Shown in pieces: positions 18,317 to 27,966 of a stretch of DNA of 64,000 nucleotides (position 1 is the first letter of the stretch; every line of letters starts with the position of its first letter). The stretch lies in assembly GCA_028278145.1 (NCBI GenBank), contig JANQEV010000108.1, positions 1-64,000 on the forward strand, in the 5' to 3' direction. The notes beneath the pieces were generated by a model. It was not told where the DNA came from, ran no database searches, and saw nothing but the letters and a program-made list of their open reading frames with translations. The stretch comes from Chromatiales bacterium. GTDB lineage: Bacteria; Pseudomonadota; Gammaproteobacteria; Chromatiales; Chromatiaceae. The translations under genes and the position numbers were made by a program.

Positions 18317-18557
18317 AATAGGTGTCCTTGCGCTTCAAAAAAATGCCTAATGCCTTTGCGAAAAGCACCATACCCACACATGTCAGGAGCCCGTACCACG
18401 AATAAAATCCAAAGGTTCCATCTATTTGAAAACTGGCATGAGGGTGAACGAAAAAGTCAGCCAGGACCAAAAGCGCTAACAGCACAAAACCTCCATACCA
18501 GAGCTGACGTATAGTCTTTGGCCTTACAAGCCAGTGCTTCTGTTCAGTTTCGTTCAT
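18303..18557 (-). CDS. Small two-helix membrane protein in the antiporter operon
   Basis: The 84-residue protein has two predicted membrane helices (about 19-38 and 49-70). The loop between them, HPHASFQIDGTFGFYSWYG, is rich in aromatic residues and histidine, and the tail KRKDTYYDDE is acidic. It sits between two proton_antipo genes and overlaps the downstream one, so it is translated with the complex. I recall similar unnamed proteins beside Mrp-like operons in other proteobacteria but know no function. A structural subunit is the natural guess. Confidence 0.7.
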   Translation of the reverse strand: MNETEQKHWLVRPKTIRQLWYGGFVLLALLVLADFFVHPHASFQIDGTFGFYSWYGLLTCVGMVLFAKALGIFLKRKDTYYDDE

Positions 18558-18578
18558 GGCATTACTCCAGCAAACTTT

Positions 18579-20069
18579 TTATTTTCCATGAGCTAACCCC
18601 GGTGCTGCCAAAATAGCTTGAGCCAGTTCATATAACGGTTGCGGATACACAAACAGGACCACACAACCCACGGTGGTAATGCAAATAGCGATCAGTGACG
18701 GCAACGGCGCTTCTTTCATCCCGACATCGGCACTGGACGCCTCGGCACCGGGGAAAAAAGCACGCAGAGGCAAGGGCAAAAGATAGGCGATGTTCAGCAA
18801 AGAGCTGACCATGAGTACCACCATGAGAGCCCACTGCCCCGTCTCCATGGTCCCCACCAACAGGAACCACTTACTCCAGGTACCCCCAGTTGGTGGCGCA
18901 CCAACGATACTGAGACTGGCAATCAAAAAAGCCGCCATGGTGATGGGCATCTGCCGGCCAAGACCACGCATCTCACTGATCTCTGATTTATGTGCCGCTA
19001 CCAGGATAGCGCCCGCACAGAAAAACAGGGTGATTTTACCAAATGCATGCATGGCAATATGCATGGAACTACCCAATACACCCGCAGAGGTAGCCAGCAA
19101 TGCGCCCATGGTAACATAGCCCAATTGGCTCACGGTCGAGTAGGCCAATCTGGCTTTTAAGTTATCCTGGCGCATTGCGACCAGTGAAGCCAACAATATG
19201 GATGCTGCAGCAAGATAGAGTAAAAACTGCGTGCTTGGCAGTAGCGCCAGCAAATCAATTCCAAAAATATACACACACACTTTCAATACGGTGAATACAC
19301 CAGCCTTCACCACGGCTACAGCATGCAGCAGAGCACTTACCGGCGTTGGCGCAACCATGGCTGCTGGTAGCCAACGATGAAACGGCATTATCGCTGCCTT
19401 GCCGATACCAAACACAAATAGAACCAGTATCGACCCTGCAACCAACTTATTAACACCAGGGTCAAATACACCTCCTGGTTTAAAGTCAACAGTGCCGGCC
19501 ACAAACCAGGTACTGACAATGGCTAACAGGAAAAACAGTATTGATGTACTGAGCAATATACCAAGATATGTGCGCCCACCTCGCTGCGCCTTGTTCGTCC
19601 CTGCATGGGTGACCAATGGGTAAGTGGACAGAGTCAATACTTCATAAAATATGAATAGGGTGAACAGATTGCCAGCAAAGGTAATGCCCATTACGCTGCT
19701 AATAGCAATGGCAAAACAGGCATAGAACCTGGTCTGGTTCTCCTCGTTATGGCCACGCATATAACCAATGGAATAGACTGTCGTAATGATCCAGAGAAAA
19801 CTGGCAATAAGAGCAAACAGCATTCCCAGTGGTTCGATGTGAAAGCTTATCTTTAAACCAGGTAACAGCTCACCCCAATGCGCACTAACGCTTGCGCCTT
19901 GCTTGAGCCCCAGATAAAGATTAAATACCAAATACAGCAGCACTAAAGAAGTGCCTATGGTCACACTCTCACGCAGATTTGGCTTATGCCCTGTCGCCAC
20001 TATTCCCGGCGTTGCCAGCAGGGGTAAGATAATGCTGAGCTGAAGCATTAATTCCAGAGACAGACTCAT
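18579..20069 (-). CDS. mrpD: Mrp-type antiporter, NuoM/MrpD-like proton-translocating subunit (second)
   Basis: The 496-residue protein has about 14 membrane helices and the proton_antipo core: GNLFTLFIFYEVLTLSTYPLV (conserved Glu), VAPTPVSALLHAVAVVKAGVF, and DNLKARLAYSTVSQLGYVTMGAL with the lysine region. It ends ILAAPGLAHGK. The start codon overlaps the stop of the preceding mrpD-like gene by 4 bases. A second full-length D-type subunit here is unlike a canonical seven-gene mrp operon. It is expected to be one of three ion channels in the complex. Confidence 0.88.
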   Translation of the reverse strand: MSLSLELMLQLSIILPLLATPGIVATGHKPNLRESVTIGTSLVLLYLVFNLYLGLKQGASVSAHWGELLPGLKISFHIEPLGMLFALIASFLWIITTVYSIGYMRGHNEENQTRFYACFAIAISSVMGITFAGNLFTLFIFYEVLTLSTYPLVTHAGTNKAQRGGRTYLGILLSTSILFFLLAIVSTWFVAGTVDFKPGGVFDPGVNKLVAGSILVLFVFGIGKAAIMPFHRWLPAAMVAPTPVSALLHAVAVVKAGVFTVLKVCVYIFGIDLLALLPSTQFLLYLAAASILLASLVAMRQDNLKARLAYSTVSQLGYVTMGALLATSAGVLGSSMHIAMHAFGKITLFFCAGAILVAAHKSEISEMRGLGRQMPITMAAFLIASLSIVGAPPTGGTWSKWFLLVGTMETGQWALMVVLMVSSLLNIAYLLPLPLRAFFPGAEASSADVGMKEAPLPSLIAICITTVGCVVLFVYPQPLYELAQAILAAPGLAHGK

Positions 20070-21544
20070 GGGCTTACTCCAAACAAGCTCTGGGAAGCTG
20101 CCTGCGCCACTTGCACGCTAAGGCGCGTGTCTATACCGAAATAGACATTGGCCAGTACCAGAGTCCAAATTGGAATCATAAATGCTAGCGGTACTTCTTT
20201 AATTGAGTCTGCACCCTCTAACGACGGTTTAAAATACGCCACTTCAACAATACGCCAGACGTAAACGACCGCCAGTAGTGAGCCTAACAAGATAAGCACT
20301 GCAATAGGCCACCAGCCAACTTCAATCACCGCCAGAACCAGATACCACTTACTAACAAAACCAACCGTGAGTGGCACACCGATCAAGCTTAAACCACCAA
20401 TTACAATAGCCGCCATAGTTACCGGCATTTGACGGCCCAGACCCTGAAAATCTCTCAATTGAGTGGTACCGATTCGGTACATCACTGCGCCGAGCGCCAA
20501 AAACAATGCACCTTTCATCAACGCATGATTGAACAGGTGTAATAGGGTTGCAGTTAAACCTAGAGCAGTAGTAAGACTGAAGCCCACTATCATATAGCCG
20601 ATCTGCGCGACACTTGAGTAAGCAAATAGATGTTTAATATTGCTTTGGTAAATAGCTGCGGTTGAAGCCGCAAATATGCCGACCAGACCGAGCACCATAA
20701 ACACTACCTGTAACGGCAAATGGGTAAATGAAAAAGAGAGCCCAAACACCGAGAAGGTAAAGCGAATAAGCAAATAAACGGCAACCTTTGTCGCGGTTGC
20801 CGCAAAAAAAGCAGTTACTATCGAAGGCGCATAGGCATAAGCATTTGGCAGCCACAGATGCAGTGGAAACATTGCTAATTTTAGACAGACGCCAACAATC
20901 ACAAAGGCAAAAGCAGTAAAGACCGTCCGTGTTTGCGCAACTTCTGGCAAGCGTATGGAGAGGTCCGCTATGTTAAGGGTACCGGTCATCTGGTACATCA
21001 GACCTATGCCGATCAAAATAAATGTGGCACCGATGGTACCCATGATTAAATATTGAAAAGACGCCCACAGTGCATGTCTATCTTTACCCAGGGCGATCAG
21101 AGCGTAGGCCGAGAGAGAGGATATCTCCAGGAAAACGAAGATATTAAAAGCATCACCTGTCGCCACAATACCCAGCATTGCAGCCAGGGATAACAGGTAT
21201 AAAATATAAAAAACCGTGTGCCTGTCTTCAGGTATTTCCTTACGGATACTGGTGTCAGCAGCAAGCAGCACAACTGTGCTGATCGATGAAATAATAAGCA
21301 ACAGGAGTGCATTGAGCTGATCGATGCGATACTCAATACCCCAGGGAGCATCCCAGGCACCCAGCTCGTAACTGATAGTACCAGAAGCCATCACCTGCTG
21401 TAGCAAAAGGCAACTGATTAAAAAGGCCAGACCACTTGCCACTATAGAGAAGAACCAAACCAGGCGCGGCCGGGTTAGAAACAGGCATAAAGGCGCCGCC
21501 ATTAGCGGCACTATGACTTGCAAAATTGGTAAATGGGCTAACAA
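20066..21544 (-). CDS. mrpD: Mrp-type antiporter subunit D (NuoM/N-like)
   Basis: The 492-residue membrane protein has a proton_antipo core: GDAFNIFVFLEISSLSAYALIALGKDRHAL (conserved Glu), LPNAYAYAPSIVTAFFAATATKVAVYLLIRF and QSNIKHLFAYSSVAQIGYMIVGFSL. Its place directly after mrpC matches the canonical mrpC-mrpD order, so this is the likeliest true MrpD. It overlaps mrpC by 7 bases and the next gene by 4, consistent with translational coupling. Confidence 0.92.
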   Translation of the reverse strand: MLAHLPILQVIVPLMAAPLCLFLTRPRLVWFFSIVASGLAFLISCLLLQQVMASGTISYELGAWDAPWGIEYRIDQLNALLLLIISSISTVVLLAADTSIRKEIPEDRHTVFYILYLLSLAAMLGIVATGDAFNIFVFLEISSLSAYALIALGKDRHALWASFQYLIMGTIGATFILIGIGLMYQMTGTLNIADLSIRLPEVAQTRTVFTAFAFVIVGVCLKLAMFPLHLWLPNAYAYAPSIVTAFFAATATKVAVYLLIRFTFSVFGLSFSFTHLPLQVVFMVLGLVGIFAASTAAIYQSNIKHLFAYSSVAQIGYMIVGFSLTTALGLTATLLHLFNHALMKGALFLALGAVMYRIGTTQLRDFQGLGRQMPVTMAAIVIGGLSLIGVPLTVGFVSKWYLVLAVIEVGWWPIAVLILLGSLLAVVYVWRIVEVAYFKPSLEGADSIKEVPLAFMIPIWTLVLANVYFGIDTRLSVQVAQAASQSLFGVSP

Positions 21545-21891
21545 TCCAGATTATCCTTCTTTTGTATTTCTTCTTCTTCAATACTTCCATAGGCTTCTTT
21601 GATACGTACGATCAATGCCAATCCCAAAGCAGTAGTGGCAATACCAACTACAATTGCGGTGAGAATCAGAACGTGTGGCAAAGGATTCGAATATTGCTTA
21701 ATCCCCTCGTCTAAAATGGGAGCAGTGCCACCATCGACCATAGCCATACTGATATAAAAAATGAAAACGGAAGTCTGGAAAATAGACAGACCAACAATCT
21801 TTTTGACCAGGTTGCCATGAGCAATAACGATGTAAAAGCCTACCATCATCAGCACTATCACAACCCAGTAATTATAAAGCCCCATTAACAT
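21538..21891 (-). CDS. mrpC: Mrp-type antiporter subunit C (NuoK-like)
   Basis: The 117-residue protein has three membrane helices, like NuoK. It contains LVKKIVGLSIFQTSVFIFYISMA and, in the third helix, LPHVLILTAIVVGIATTALGLALIVRI, which is the MnhC/MrpC signature. It lies between mrpB and mrpD as in other Mrp operons. Confidence 0.94.
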   Translation of the reverse strand: MLMGLYNYWVVIVLMMVGFYIVIAHGNLVKKIVGLSIFQTSVFIFYISMAMVDGGTAPILDEGIKQYSNPLPHVLILTAIVVGIATTALGLALIVRIKEAYGSIEEEEIQKKDNLDC

Positions 21892-21914
21892 TCTGAATCC
21901 TTATACCCTTTGCC

Positions 21915-22874
21915 CTATTGGTTTCCTCTACGGCTAGCAAAGTTAAAAAAGATAATGATCATAATTGATGCAACCGTTAAACCTACACCTAGCTCAATCA
22001 AAAGTATGCCCAGATGTTGACCGGCAACTGGATCAGAGGATAGTGCACTGTAATCAAAGAACTCTTTACCGCTCAACAGGGAAACGACGCCTACACTGCC
22101 GTATAGCAAAACACCGGTGGCTGCGATCATCTGAATAAAGGACTGATTAATCACTCGGCGTGCTGTGGTCATGCCAAACAACATGACATAGAGAAAAATG
22201 GCTGAAGCAAAGATCACTCCCGCCTGAAAACCACCGCCAGGGCCAAAGTCACCGTGGAATTGCACATAAAACGCAAACAGCAATATAAAAGGAATCAGCA
22301 TTTTAGTTACGATACGTAGAATCAAATGCTGTTCATGCATGGAATAATTGAATAAATCAGCTTTTTCATCCTCTTCGGAACGACGCGCTACCAACAGCAG
22401 TGCCAATACCCCAATACCCGCAGTAAAGATAACTACCACCTCACCAAAAGTATCGAATGCCCGGTAACTTGCCAGCACAGAGGTTACGATATTAGGCACA
22501 CCAATCTCCTGCATGGAATCATTAATATATCTGGGTGCAACATGTTGGTGAATCGGCGCTTCTGCAGAGCCAAAATACGGCATATCCAGAGTACCGTAGA
22601 TCAACAGGCTTCCAGTGACGATCACCACAGCTAAAGCCAATAGAGGCTTATGGCGCTCTGGATACTCTGAACGTCCCGTCATGGTAATCGCCACCAGCAT
22701 CAGCAAGGTAGAGATGCCAGCCCCCACGGCTGCCTCAGTAAACGCTACGTCCACAGCATCCATAGCGACAAAAAGACTAGCGGACAACAGGCTATAAATG
22801 CCGAGCAGCATAACCACTGCCAACAGATCCTTCATCCAGACAATGGAAAAGGCAACACCAACTAGGAATGCCAA
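21915..22874 (-). CDS. mrpB: Mrp-type antiporter subunit B with fused MrpA C-terminal (DUF4040/MbhE) region
   Basis: In this 319-residue protein, residues 1-80 are a DUF4040/NuoJ-like module (AVVMLLGIYSLLSASLFVAMDAVDVAFTEAAVGAG). About 80-165 resembles MbhE (SYRAFDTFGEVVVIFTAGIGVLALL). About 185-315 is the MnhB domain (FYVQFHGDFGPGGGFQAGVIFASA). So domains at the end of canonical MrpA are here joined to MrpB. The only standard in-frame start is TTG at 22874. An upstream ATC at 22901 or CTG at 22892 would give a fuller first helix and overlap mrpG. Confidence 0.88.
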   Translation of the reverse strand: MAFLVGVAFSIVWMKDLLAVVMLLGIYSLLSASLFVAMDAVDVAFTEAAVGAGISTLLMLVAITMTGRSEYPERHKPLLALAVVIVTGSLLIYGTLDMPYFGSAEAPIHQHVAPRYINDSMQEIGVPNIVTSVLASYRAFDTFGEVVVIFTAGIGVLALLLVARRSEEDEKADLFNYSMHEQHLILRIVTKMLIPFILLFAFYVQFHGDFGPGGGFQAGVIFASAIFLYVMLFGMTTARRVINQSFIQMIAATGVLLYGSVGVVSLLSGKEFFDYSALSSDPVAGQHLGILLIELGVGLTVASIMIIIFFNFASRRGNQ

Positions 22875-22888
22875 TAAGACAACAACAG

Positions 22889-23230
22889 TCAGGAATTCGA
22901 TGACGTCACCTCATCGTCAGATTTGATGTTCTTCGGCCTGGCCATATCAGCGTGCATAGCAGCATTGGCTAATGCATGTCCTGCCGTTGGGCTAATAAAC
23001 AGAGTCATGAGCAGAATGAGCAAGAGCTTCACATCCACCAATAAGTCAGGATTGTGCATGATTAGGCCGATTATAATCATCGATGTGGCAAAGGTTTCAG
23101 TTACACCTACTGCATGCATACGAGAATAAAAATCTGGGAAGCGTAAAATGCCAACGCCACCAGAAAGTAACAAAAAGCTACCTATCAGTAGAAACAGTGA
23201 ACTACCAACTTGCATTAAAGAATCTATCAC
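22889..23230 (-). CDS. mrpG: Mrp-type antiporter subunit G
   Basis: The 113-residue protein has three membrane helices and the MnhG signature GVGILRFPDFYSRMHAVGVTETFATSMIIIGL, then LLLILLMTLFISPTAGHALANAAMHADM. Its start overlaps the mrpF stop by 4 bases. Confidence 0.93.
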   Translation of the reverse strand: MIDSLMQVGSSLFLLIGSFLLLSGGVGILRFPDFYSRMHAVGVTETFATSMIIIGLIMHNPDLLVDVKLLLILLMTLFISPTAGHALANAAMHADMARPKNIKSDDEVTSSNS

Positions 23231-23502
23231 TTTTTCTGCTCCCCACTGCGCTTCAATATAAAATGATCGGAATAGCGCAACACACCAATAACGCTAATAA
23301 AATTAATGAGAGCGTAAACAATGGCAATATCCAGAAACTCAGGTCGTCCCATGACAAAACCTAACAGTGAAATCATAAGAACGGTCTTGGTGCCAAACAT
23401 ATTGACGGCAAGTACGCGATCATAGAGCGTTGGCCCAAGGACCGCTCGCGTAACCGCCATGATCATGACAACAAGAATGGTTATGGTTGCAACTATTAGC
23501 AT
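23227..23502 (-). CDS. mrpF: Mrp-type antiporter subunit F
   Basis: The 91-residue protein has three helices and the MnhF signature VLGPTLYDRVLAVNMFGTKTVLMISLLG, followed by FLDIAIVYALINFISVIGVLRY. The start overlaps the mrpE stop by one base. Confidence 0.93.
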   Translation of the reverse strand: MLIVATITILVVMIMAVTRAVLGPTLYDRVLAVNMFGTKTVLMISLLGFVMGRPEFLDIAIVYALINFISVIGVLRYSDHFILKRSGEQKK

Positions 23503-23972
23503 TAGTCTTCCAGTTCAGTGACTCGGCGATCCATTTCACCGGCTTCCAGATCTTCGGCTGATTCCCGTAGCAAGGCATGCACCAAAATTTTATCACCATC
23601 CAAATCTACGGAAACGGTGCCAGGCGTTAGCGTAATAGAATTTGCGTAGATGATTTTTCCTATCTCAGTTTTCTGGCTTGTGGTAATGGTCACAAAACTC
23701 GGTGATATAGATTTGCTACCTAGCCAGATATGTTTTACCACCTGTAAATTTGCCAGAATAATCTCTTTAATTAGCCAGACATAGTAACCCGGAAGTTTTA
23801 GGGTGAGATGCACTGGTTGGGATTCGTGGTCGACCACATCCATTCGGTGCGCCACGTATACAACAAAGGCGATGGAAGCCGCACCAAGTGACAATATCAG
23901 GCCGGTGTTATGACCTGAATTAAGTAACCAAAATACAGCTAATGACAGAGATAGCAAGAGAGTATGCAGCAT
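23502..23972 (-). CDS. mrpE: Mrp-type antiporter subunit E
   Basis: The first gene of the operon encodes 156 residues from the ATG at 23972. MnhE features are two N-terminal helices, LPGYYVWLIKEIILANLQVVKHIW, and the signature SITLTPGTVSVDLDGDKILVHAL. A GTG at 24008 would add 12 residues; I prefer the ATG because a hydrophobic helix begins directly after it. With MrpF, G, B, C and D-type proteins this builds a membrane complex exchanging Na+ (or K+) for H+. Confidence 0.92.
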   Translation of the reverse strand: MLHTLLLSLSLAVFWLLNSGHNTGLILSLGAASIAFVVYVAHRMDVVDHESQPVHLTLKLPGYYVWLIKEIILANLQVVKHIWLGSKSISPSFVTITTSQKTEIGKIIYANSITLTPGTVSVDLDGDKILVHALLRESAEDLEAGEMDRRVTELED

Positions 23973-24008
23973 TAGTACACCACTGTCTGATGGTGCCTGC
24001 TTAGGCAC

Positions 24009-24387
24009 GGTTCAAAAGTCTGGCATATCACAGCATCGATCTTATTCTTATACATCAGCATTCATAAACCTCATCAATGCAACAACTCAAAGCAGGCCGA
24101 GACTACTGTTACGGAACTGCGCGTCCAGAAACAGCACTTAGCAAATATCCCACCGACATGGGACGATACTCTATAACTCTTCAGTGCCATTGACAACGAT
24201 AAATCACAAGGCCATTGCCAAACGGAATCTGCTAAATTACCTGATGGCGGGCGTGAATGCAGATATTACGGAAGTAAAATATCTGCCAAATCACACTATT
24301 GATGATGGCAATTCACTTGGATAATTACGGTGATATAGCGCGCTACAAATAATATTTATATGGGCCTTTATACTTCTAATAAGTTAA
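24009..24387. other. Intergenic region upstream of mrpE, with a possible coding remnant
   Basis: About 380 bases lie between the mrp operon start and the 3' end of the DUF945 gene. A plus-strand frame is open from 24142 to a stop at 24322-24324, about 60 codons without a plausible start. Its conceptual product (NLLNYLMAGVNADITEVKYL) looks protein-like but matches nothing I know. It may be a decayed gene end or chance. Confidence 0.3.
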
Positions 24388-25773
24388 CTATCTGACCATA
24401 TGCAACGGAATGGTCTTCCCATTTACGCTCAATAACCCTCCAGTAAGTTTGGCGCTACTGGTTATATACTCCCCATCACGAATCAACACGTCCTGCTGCA
24501 ACAGATCCTCCAGACGCTTCTGTACCATATCCTGCCCAAGAGCTGTGATCTCCTCATCAGTGGGCATGTCGATCTCCTCTCCCATCTGTTTACGCATTTC
24601 AAAATGCTGGCGTATGCTCTGGCTTGCCTGTCGCCCCAGCATTTTACGCAGCAACTCCTCCGGCAGCCGGAATGATGCATCTGCTTTCAATTTATTCAAT
24701 ACGGCCTGGATATTGCCAATATCTTTTACCACCATTCCATCTGTGGCAATAGACAGATTCCCATTTACATCCCCGTCCGGAGTTCTGACATAGAAGCGTC
24801 TTACATCCAGTTTGGGATTTGCTTTGAGAAGATCCGGAGCAACCTCCACCAGCAGGCTTATTATCGCCATTCTCTGCTCCTGAGGGTTCAGATTCACCCG
24901 CCTGATCTCCTGAATCTCACTCTTCAGCCTGGAGGCAGCTGCAGCATGAATATTCCCGAAATCAAGCCCAATCTGTGCCGGTCCATAGTTGACTCCGTTT
25001 ACCACAATTGAATTCAGAGAGTAATTTCCGACAAAGGTAATATTCTCTCCTTCCGCCTTGGTGTCTCCAAACAGATCTATGTCATCGATGGCAATATTTA
25101 CCCCACTCTTGGGATTTGCAAAATCAATCTTTTTCACCGCCAACTTGCCGTTACCCAGGCGCAAAACGGAATGATCGCTGTTGGATTCAGAGCCAATGGC
25201 AACTCCAGTTATCTTCAGGCTCTGCCCTTCACCTCCGCCAACCCAGAATGCAGGTACATTCAGCTTTATACCAAAATCGGTAAAGCTGGTATCAAACAGC
25301 AATTCACCATCTGCTCCACTGAACTGTATCTCTGGCTCTCCTGGCTTACCAGAAAGCTTCAGTGCTGGAAAATCAATCAGCGTTTTCCCACTACCACCCA
25401 GGCCAATCCTGGTATTCAGGACCTTGTTATCCTCTTCCGGAAACATAGGATTACCGTTGATCTTAAAATAGGTACCTATTGAAGCCAGTGCCAATCCACC
25501 ATCTGGTGAAAGCGGCCCGTGTACTATGTCGCTGTGCATAGAGAAGGTGAAACTATCTACCCCTAGATCACGTGGCAGATTCAGCTTGAATTCAGTCTCG
25601 GCCTGGGAACCGAACCACCCACGCTTGTAGTCTGTGCGGTTCACATCAACCCCCGCCTGCTGCAGACCAATAATGATCTCCTGATACTGGTTCTGAGCCA
25701 TGAACCCGATTAACCCAGGCGCGACAAACAGTAGAACAACTAAGATTGAAAACAGGATGGCTATTTTTTTCAT
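24388..25773 (-). CDS. DUF945 (YdgA-like) family protein
   Basis: The 461-residue protein has an N-terminal membrane anchor or signal (IAILFSILVVLLFVAPGLIGF). A long beta-rich periplasmic region follows, typical of DUF945: YQEIIIGLQQAGVDVNRTDYKRGWFGSQAETEF at the start, and DIDLFGDTKAEGENITFVGNYSL and NLSIATDGMV further on. The C-terminal part contains helical segments (RKMLGRQASQSIRQHFEMRKQMGEE) before a final ITSSAKLTGGLLSVNGKTIPL. The function of the family is unclear; members are related to AsmA-like envelope proteins. It stands alone. Confidence 0.8.
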   Translation of the reverse strand: MKKIAILFSILVVLLFVAPGLIGFMAQNQYQEIIIGLQQAGVDVNRTDYKRGWFGSQAETEFKLNLPRDLGVDSFTFSMHSDIVHGPLSPDGGLALASIGTYFKINGNPMFPEEDNKVLNTRIGLGGSGKTLIDFPALKLSGKPGEPEIQFSGADGELLFDTSFTDFGIKLNVPAFWVGGGEGQSLKITGVAIGSESNSDHSVLRLGNGKLAVKKIDFANPKSGVNIAIDDIDLFGDTKAEGENITFVGNYSLNSIVVNGVNYGPAQIGLDFGNIHAAAASRLKSEIQEIRRVNLNPQEQRMAIISLLVEVAPDLLKANPKLDVRRFYVRTPDGDVNGNLSIATDGMVVKDIGNIQAVLNKLKADASFRLPEELLRKMLGRQASQSIRQHFEMRKQMGEEIDMPTDEEITALGQDMVQKRLEDLLQQDVLIRDGEYITSSAKLTGGLLSVNGKTIPLHMVR

Positions 25774-25880
25774 GGAGACTCCAATCCAGATTGTTTTATG
25801 TTTTTTATTCCATCACGGGCAAGGTTGGTCTAACAGAAAGACATATCGGACACTCAGCTACCAGGGCCTGTTAACCGACC

Positions 25881-27764
25881 CTAGCCTGATACTCTGCTGG
25901 CTATGGCGCTGTTGCCGGTAAACTCATTGACTGAATTTATAATTCCAGCCACATCCAGGCCACAAGCCTGTAACTGCTGACTTGATGTTGCCTGCTCAAT
26001 AAAGTAGTCCGGCAGACCCAGGTTCAGTATCCGGACGTCGATATCCAGTCTGGTCAGGCATTCGTTCACCGCAGAACCGGCACCACCCTGTACCACATTC
26101 TCCTCCAGGGTGATGAGGATCTCATGGGTTTCCGATAGACGAGTGATCAATTTCTCATCCAGAGGTTTCACAAAACGCATGTTTGCCACCGTGGCATTCA
26201 GACTGGCCGCTGCCTCCAAAGCTGGGGCGACCATACTTCCAAATGCCAGAAACGCAATATCCTTTCCTTCACGGAGCAGTTTTCCTTCGCCTATTGGCAG
26301 AGACTCTAAACCTGTAGAAACCTCTGCCCCGGGACCGGTTCCACGTGGATAGCGCACCACTGCTGGCCCCTCATACTCATAGGCGGTCTGCAGCATCTGG
26401 CGGCACTCATTCTCATCGGCTGGGGCCATCAACAATATATTAGGCAGACTCCGCACATAACTCAGATCAAAGCTGCCAGCATGGGTAGCCCCATCCTCTC
26501 CTACCAACCCGGCACGGTCCACGGCCAGGGTTACATCCAGGTTCTGCAGCGCAATATCATGCGCCAGTTGATCATAGGCACGCTGGAGAAAAGTGGAGTA
26601 AATAGCTACCACCGGTTTTAGCCCTTCACAGGATATACCAGCGGCAAAGGTAAGGGCATGCTCCTCGGCAATACCCACATCAAAATAACGTTCCGGATAC
26701 TCTTCTGCATAACGCACCAACCCGGACCCCTCACGCATGGCTGGTGTTATGGCCACCAGGCGTTCATCCTGTGCAGCCAGGTCACAGATCCAGTCGCTGA
26801 ATATCCTGGTATAGGTCGGCCCTGATCCAGTATTGCTAATGGCTCCTGTTTCTGGATCAAAGGGTGGTACTCCATGATAAAAACACGGGTCGCTCTCAGC
26901 CGGTGTAAACCCTTTACCTTTTTTCGTAACCACATGCAGTAGACGGGGACCCGGGATGGCCTTCATATTTTCCAGAGTATCCACCACAGTATCTATGTCA
27001 TGTCCGTCGATGGGACCAATATAGTTAAATCCCATCTCTTCAAACAGGGTCCCGGGCATTACCATACCCTTCATATGCTCTTCCCAGCGCCCTACAAACT
27101 CACTTACATGCGGCATATGGCTAAGGGCTGATTTTCCGCCCTCCCGCACCCGGGTATATAGCTTGCTGGAGAGCACCTTGGCCAGGTGGTTGCGAAAGGC
27201 GCCTACCGGTGGAGATATGGACATATCATTGTCATTAAGGATTACCAGCAGGTCAGTATCCATTACCCCAGCCTGATTCATGGCCTCGAATGCCATGCCA
27301 CCACTGATGGATGAATCGCCAACTACAGCAACAATCTTACGCTCCTCACCCTTCTGCTGAGCCGCAACTGCCATACCGAGAGCCGCGCTGATGGAGGTAC
27401 TGGCATGCCCTACGCCAAAGGCATCGTAGTTACTCTCTTCACGTTTGGGGAATCCAGACAAACCACCCTGTTGCCGCAGGGTATGCATCTGTTCACGCCG
27501 TCCGGTGAGAATTTTATGCGGATAGGCCTGATGACCCACATCCCACACAATCCTGTCTTCTGGAGTATTGAATACGTAGTGAAGTGCCACCGTCAGCTCG
27601 ACAACTCCAAGTCCTGCGGCCAGGTGCCCACCGGTGCTGGACACTGTCTTAACCAGAAATCGCCTCAGCTCATCGGAGAGTTGCTCCAGTTGCGACTTAT
27701 TGAGCAACCGCAACCCTGCAGGGCTATCAATGACGTTCAGCAGTGGGTACTTTTCTTCACTCAT
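25881..27764 (-). CDS. dxs: 1-deoxy-D-xylulose-5-phosphate synthase
   Basis: The 627-residue ThDP enzyme is of normal family length. It carries [45 protein letters not shown], then the ThDP motif [19 protein letters not shown] and [13 protein letters not shown]. The transketolase-like pyrimidine domain ([21 protein letters not shown]) and the C-terminal domain follow. It condenses pyruvate and glyceraldehyde-3-phosphate to DXP, the first step of the MEP isoprenoid pathway and a precursor of thiamine and pyridoxal phosphate. The ispA/xseB genes often found beside dxs are absent. Confidence 0.97.
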   Translation of the reverse strand: MSEEKYPLLNVIDSPAGLRLLNKSQLEQLSDELRRFLVKTVSSTGGHLAAGLGVVELTVALHYVFNTPEDRIVWDVGHQAYPHKILTGRREQMHTLRQQGGLSGFPKREESNYDAFGVGHASTSISAALGMAVAAQQKGEERKIVAVVGDSSISGGMAFEAMNQAGVMDTDLLVILNDNDMSISPPVGAFRNHLAKVLSSKLYTRVREGGKSALSHMPHVSEFVGRWEEHMKGMVMPGTLFEEMGFNYIGPIDGHDIDTVVDTLENMKAIPGPRLLHVVTKKGKGFTPAESDPCFYHGVPPFDPETGAISNTGSGPTYTRIFSDWICDLAAQDERLVAITPAMREGSGLVRYAEEYPERYFDVGIAEEHALTFAAGISCEGLKPVVAIYSTFLQRAYDQLAHDIALQNLDVTLAVDRAGLVGEDGATHAGSFDLSYVRSLPNILLMAPADENECRQMLQTAYEYEGPAVVRYPRGTGPGAEVSTGLESLPIGEGKLLREGKDIAFLAFGSMVAPALEAAASLNATVANMRFVKPLDEKLITRLSETHEILITLEENVVQGGAGSAVNECLTRLDIDVRILNLGLPDYFIEQATSSQQLQACGLDVAGIINSVNEFTGNSAIASRVSG

Positions 27765-27927
27765 TCTCTAATAGTTCTCAAATCCTGCGTCTAACAGTAG
27801 ATATATCTAACCAATTCTACCTTAACTAGGGCATTTGCGCCGAAAAACCTCTTTGTCCAGGGATCAAAACCAGGCTATTCAGGACCAGAATCGGCAGCTA
27901 CAACCCCACAATGCCATATGATTTGTT

Positions 27928-27933
27928 TATAAT
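27928..27933 (+). promoter_or_regulatory. Candidate -10 element upstream of the DAHP synthase gene
   Basis: A perfect TATAAT lies 34 bases before the ATG of the DAHP synthase gene. I see no good -35 hexamer at 16-18 bases upstream, so an activator-dependent or weak promoter is possible. Confidence 0.4.
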
Positions 27934-27966
27934 CTTGTCAGTTAACCAGCTTTAACGTGAGAATTC

